Below are positions 61,445 to 64,000 of a stretch of DNA of 64,000 bases, piece by piece. Position 1 is the first letter of the stretch; the number at the start of each line of letters is the position of its first letter. The notes under the pieces were generated by a model. That model was not told the origin of the DNA. It was given only the letters and a program-made list of their open reading frames with translations, and ran no database searches. Position numbers and translations under genes: made by a program. Location: assembly GCA_030695415.1 (NCBI GenBank), contig JAUYQZ010000046.1:1-64000 (forward strand). The letters are read 5' to 3'. This DNA is from Hylemonella sp. (GTDB lineage: Bacteria; Pseudomonadota; Gammaproteobacteria; Burkholderiales; Burkholderiaceae_C).

Positions 61445-64000
61445 TCAGTGGATCTTGGGGGGCGACTGCTTGTCGCCGTCGATCAGCAGGTCAAGCTGCG
61501 CCAGCGGATTGTTCTGCCGGTCCTGGGATTCGACAAACTGCAGCAGCTCAACGTTCTTGATGAAGCTGGCGGCTGAGCTGACCTCCAGAATCCTCTCCGG
61601 GGCCATCGGGCGCGCGACGGCATAACCCTGGACATAGTCGACACCGATCTCCGCCAGGGCCTGGACCGTTGCCGCATCCTCGGCCCACTCAGCGATGGTT
61701 TTCATGCCCAGGTTACGCGCCAGGTTGACGATCGCCTCGACGATGGACACATTGGCCGGGTGCTGATTCATGTTGACGACAAAACTGCCATCGATCTTGA
61801 GCAGGTCTGCGGGCAGCTCCTTGAGGTAGGAGAAGGAGGTGTAGCCAGCTCCGAAATCGTCCAGCGCCACGCGGGCGCCGTAGCTGCGCACCTTGTCGAT
61901 GAAGCGGCGGGTGTTCTTCAGGTCATGCAGGGCGATGCTTTCGGTGATCTCGATACAGATGAATCGGCACACATGGCTGTTGCGGCGCAGGAGGTCGAAC
62001 ACCTCCATCATGAACTCCTCGTCGTTGAGCGAGGCACCACTGAGGTTGATGCAGACGAACTGGGTACGCAGCAGCTTGGAGCGGTGCTGGTCCAGCCAGG
62101 CCAGGGTGGTGGTCAGGACCCAGTGGTCGATCTTGCTCATGCGCCCGCTGTCCTCGGCCGCTGCAATCACACGGCTGACCGGCACCAGCTCTCCGGCGGC
62201 GTCGCGCATGCGCAGCAGCACTTCGAAGTTGAGCGCATCGTTCGGTCGGGTCAGCGACATGATGGGCTGCATCTCGAGGAAAAGACCGGCGATGGTGTCG
62301 CTGGCCGAGAGCTCGCCGATGAGGCGGATTTCGGCCTGGTGCTCCCGGAAGGCCGGGGAGTCCTGTTCGTACACGACGAGCCCGCGATACTGGCCGGACT
62401 TGGCTGCGCGGCAGGCGCGATCGGAGGTGGAGAGCACTTCCTTGAACGTGGTGCCGGGGCTGACCTCGATCAGGCCGATGGAGCCGCGCACGTAGAAGGC
62501 CTTTTCACCGACACGGAAGGCCTTCTCGTCAATGCTGTCGATGATGCCGCGGCAGATCACCGTGGCCAGCGGCATGCGCGTGTCCGGCAACAGGATGACG
62601 AACTCGTCGCCGCCGACACGCCCCAGGCGCATGTGACCAGCCAGCAGGCTGTTGACGCGCTGGCAGACCTGCCGCAGCACCTCGTCACCGGCATTGTGCC
62701 CATACAAGTCGTTGATGAGTTTGAACCGGTCCAGGTCAAGATAGGCCAGGGCCAGCGGGCTCGCATTGTCGGCGGCAGCGACCGCCTCATTGAAGGCCTT
62801 CTCGACCCCACGGCGGTTCAGCACCTTGGTCAGCGCATCGTTGTCAGCCAGGAAGTTCAGCTCCTCGGCGGCGATCGACTTGTCGGTCACGTCCTGCAGG
62901 GAGCCTTCGATCTTGTCGCTGGACAGGGCTGCCTTGACCAGGTAGCGGCGCGGCGCCTCGAAACCGGTCACGTCCATCTGGCTGCTGATCTCGATATCCT
63001 CGTCGGGCCGATGCTGCGCCAGATCCAGCAGCGCGTGCCAGATGTCCGAACCGAAATACTGCTGCCAGGTGTTGTGCGTTGTCTTGAAGGCGCGTGGCCC
63101 CAGCATCTTGCGCAGGGCGGGGTTGATGCTCGTGAAACGGCCGTACAGGTCCAGCGTGAACATGCCGATCGGTATGGAGTCGTAGGCGTGTTGCAGCTGA
63201 GACTGTGCGAACAGCCGCTGCAGGTGTTCCTGGCGCATCTGGGCTGCGATGGCCACCGAAGCCAACAGGCTGGACGCCAGCGCCGCGGTCACGCTGTTGG
63301 CCAGGCCAATGGTGAACGTGACGCCAAAGGCCGCGGCGATGATTTCAGACAAACCGGAGAAAGCCGTGATGCCCAGTGAGGCGATGTACCACATGGCGAC
63401 CGTCGAGCGGGTGGTACGGATGATGTCAATCAAAAGTACAACGAGCAGCACCAGTGCGACAGAGCCCAGAGACCACATGACCGGCAGGAACTGCGTGCGT
63501 GGCAGCACGAGGGCCGCCAGCACGATGCCCATGCTCAGCCAGGTCAGAAGCTTGCTGGGCAGCTGATGGCTGAGCTTCTTGAGTTCGTCCACGAACAAGG
63601 ACTTGAACAGTGCGACCGTCAGCACCGCATAGGCGCCACGGGTCAAAGAGCGCATGGGCAGGACCCAACCCTCGGGGACGGTCTGACCCAGCCAGTGACT
63701 ATCCCAGCCGGCAGAAATCGCCGCAGTTCGGAAGGTCAGGATCAGCCAGGCCGCGAAAACGACATAGGTCAGGCTGCGATTGAGCAGGGCAGCAAACAGC
63801 GTGAAGACAACCAGGGCGATCATGCCGCCTTCGAGCAGGCCGGAATCACGCTGGAAGTTCTGATCGGAAAGGAGCATGTCCTTCGCCGTCCCGACATTCG
63901 CTGTCAGACGGGCCGGACCGATAAACTTGCCCCTGCAGAGGACGGCCTGGGAGGGCTTGTCGACTTGCAGTGAAAAACCCGCCTTCAGCGGTTTGATCTG
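61445..64000 (-). CDS. Membrane GGDEF-EAL protein with seven-transmembrane sensor (5' end outside window)
   Basis: The reading frame stays open without a stop from 61445 to the window edge, so the apparent ATG at 63877 is internal. Upstream codons read as a beta-rich extracellular region, followed by about seven membrane segments as in 7TMR-DISM receptors. Then come a PAS-like domain, a GGDEF domain (GGDEF present, about nt 62600) and an EAL domain. The latter reads EVLLR, with INLSG, EITES, DDFGAGYTS, LKIDGSF and EWAED, so both synthesis and breakdown of c-di-GMP look possible. The C-terminus carries a 60-residue polar tail. Confidence 0.94.
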   Translation of the reverse strand, partial: QIKPLKAGFSLQVDKPSQAVLCRGKFIGPARLTANVGTAKDMLLSDQNFQRDSGLLEGGMIALVVFTLFAALLNRSLTYVVFAAWLILTFRTAAISAGWDSHWLGQTVPEGWVLPMRSLTRGAYAVLTVALFKSLFVDELKKLSHQLPSKLLTWLSMGIVLAALVLPRTQFLPVMWSLGSVALVLLVVLLIDIIRTTRSTVAMWYIASLGITAFSGLSEIIAAAFGVTFTIGLANSVTAALASSLLASVAIAAQMRQEHLQRLFAQSQLQHAYDSIPIGMFTLDLYGRFTSINPALRKMLGPRAFKTTHNTWQQYFGSDIWHALLDLAQHRPDEDIEISSQMDVTGFEAPRRYLVKAALSSDKIEGSLQDVTDKSIAAEELNFLADNDALTKVLNRRGVEKAFNEAVAAADNASPLALAYLDLDRFKLINDLYGHNAGDEVLRQVCQRVNSLLAGHMRLGRVGGDEFVILLPDTRMPLATVICRGIIDSIDEKAFRVGEKAFYVRGSIGLIEVSPGTTFKEVLSTSDRACRAAKSGQYRGLVVYEQDSPAFREHQAEIRLIGELSASDTIAGLFLEMQPIMSLTRPNDALNFEVLLRMRDAAGELVPVSRVIAAAEDSGRMSKIDHWVLTTTLAWLDQHRSKLLRTQFVCINLSGASLNDEEFMMEVFDLLRRNSHVCRFICIEITESIALHDLKNTRRFIDKVRSYGARVALDDFGAGYTSFSYLKELPADLLKIDGSFVVNMNQHPANVSIVEAIVNLARNLGMKTIAEWAEDAATVQALAEIGVDYVQGYAVARPMAPERILEVSSAASFIKNVELLQFVESQDRQNNPLAQLDLLIDGDKQSPPKIH

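Overview
The window is a GC-rich, gene-dense bacterial chromosome segment. I place it in the Betaproteobacteria, order Burkholderiales, most likely a Comamonadaceae-type organism. This is inferred from gene content and order (the pobA/pobR pair, a selO-msrB-yciB-bolA-ppiC block, a liv-type ABC transporter embedded in beta-oxidation genes) and from intergenic repeats, one of which reads RPELVEG when translated. I saw no rRNA, tRNA, CRISPR array, prophage or complete insertion sequence. Both ends cut through genes: a chemotaxis receptor at the left and a membrane GGDEF-EAL protein at the right, whose frame stays open to the last base.

Layout. 1-9.3 kb: end of a chemotaxis receptor, a DapA-superfamily aldolase, argA, hrpA, an EamA transporter and a Tat-exported Rieske protein. 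9.4-10.5 kb: a less GC-rich islet with a short BLUF photoreceptor and about 580 bases with no gene I can support. 10.5-18.4 kb: a fused osmoprotectant binding protein/permease without a nearby ATPase, a small basic protein, fadH, a RIO kinase and several small conserved proteins including yciH. A roughly 266-bp element with perfect 27-bp terminal inverted repeats lies here. 18.3-29.4 kb: an alpha/beta-hydrolase/caspase fusion, DUF2721, AsmA, DUF2520, a split chromate transporter, a PhnD-like binding protein coupled to a PAS-GGDEF-EAL protein, and MgtC. 29.5-43.5 kb: YgiQ radical SAM, a class III CoA-transferase, pobA/pobR, DUF1161, rlhA, a binding lipoprotein with a metallo-hydrolase, then ppiC, bolA, yciB, msrB and selO on the minus strand.

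43.6-61.4 kb is one long plus-strand catabolic block: acyl-CoA ligase, a five-gene liv-type ABC transporter, a FadB/FadJ-like bifunctional enzyme, thiolase, acyl-CoA dehydrogenase, a 64-residue membrane protein, SDR, thioesterase, medium-chain reductase, fatty acid desaturase, GST-like protein and a second SDR. Many neighbours overlap by 1-8 bases. A promoter with a perfect 12-bp palindrome just downstream precedes the beta-oxidation part. The arrangement suggests import, CoA activation and beta-oxidation of a carboxylic acid rather than simple branched-chain amino acid uptake.

The items most worth following up are the inverted-repeat element that supplies a stop codon to a neighbouring gene, the esterase/caspase fusion, the repeat inserted in frame in hrpA, the paired operator sites between pobA and pobR, and the palindrome-controlled beta-oxidation promoter.
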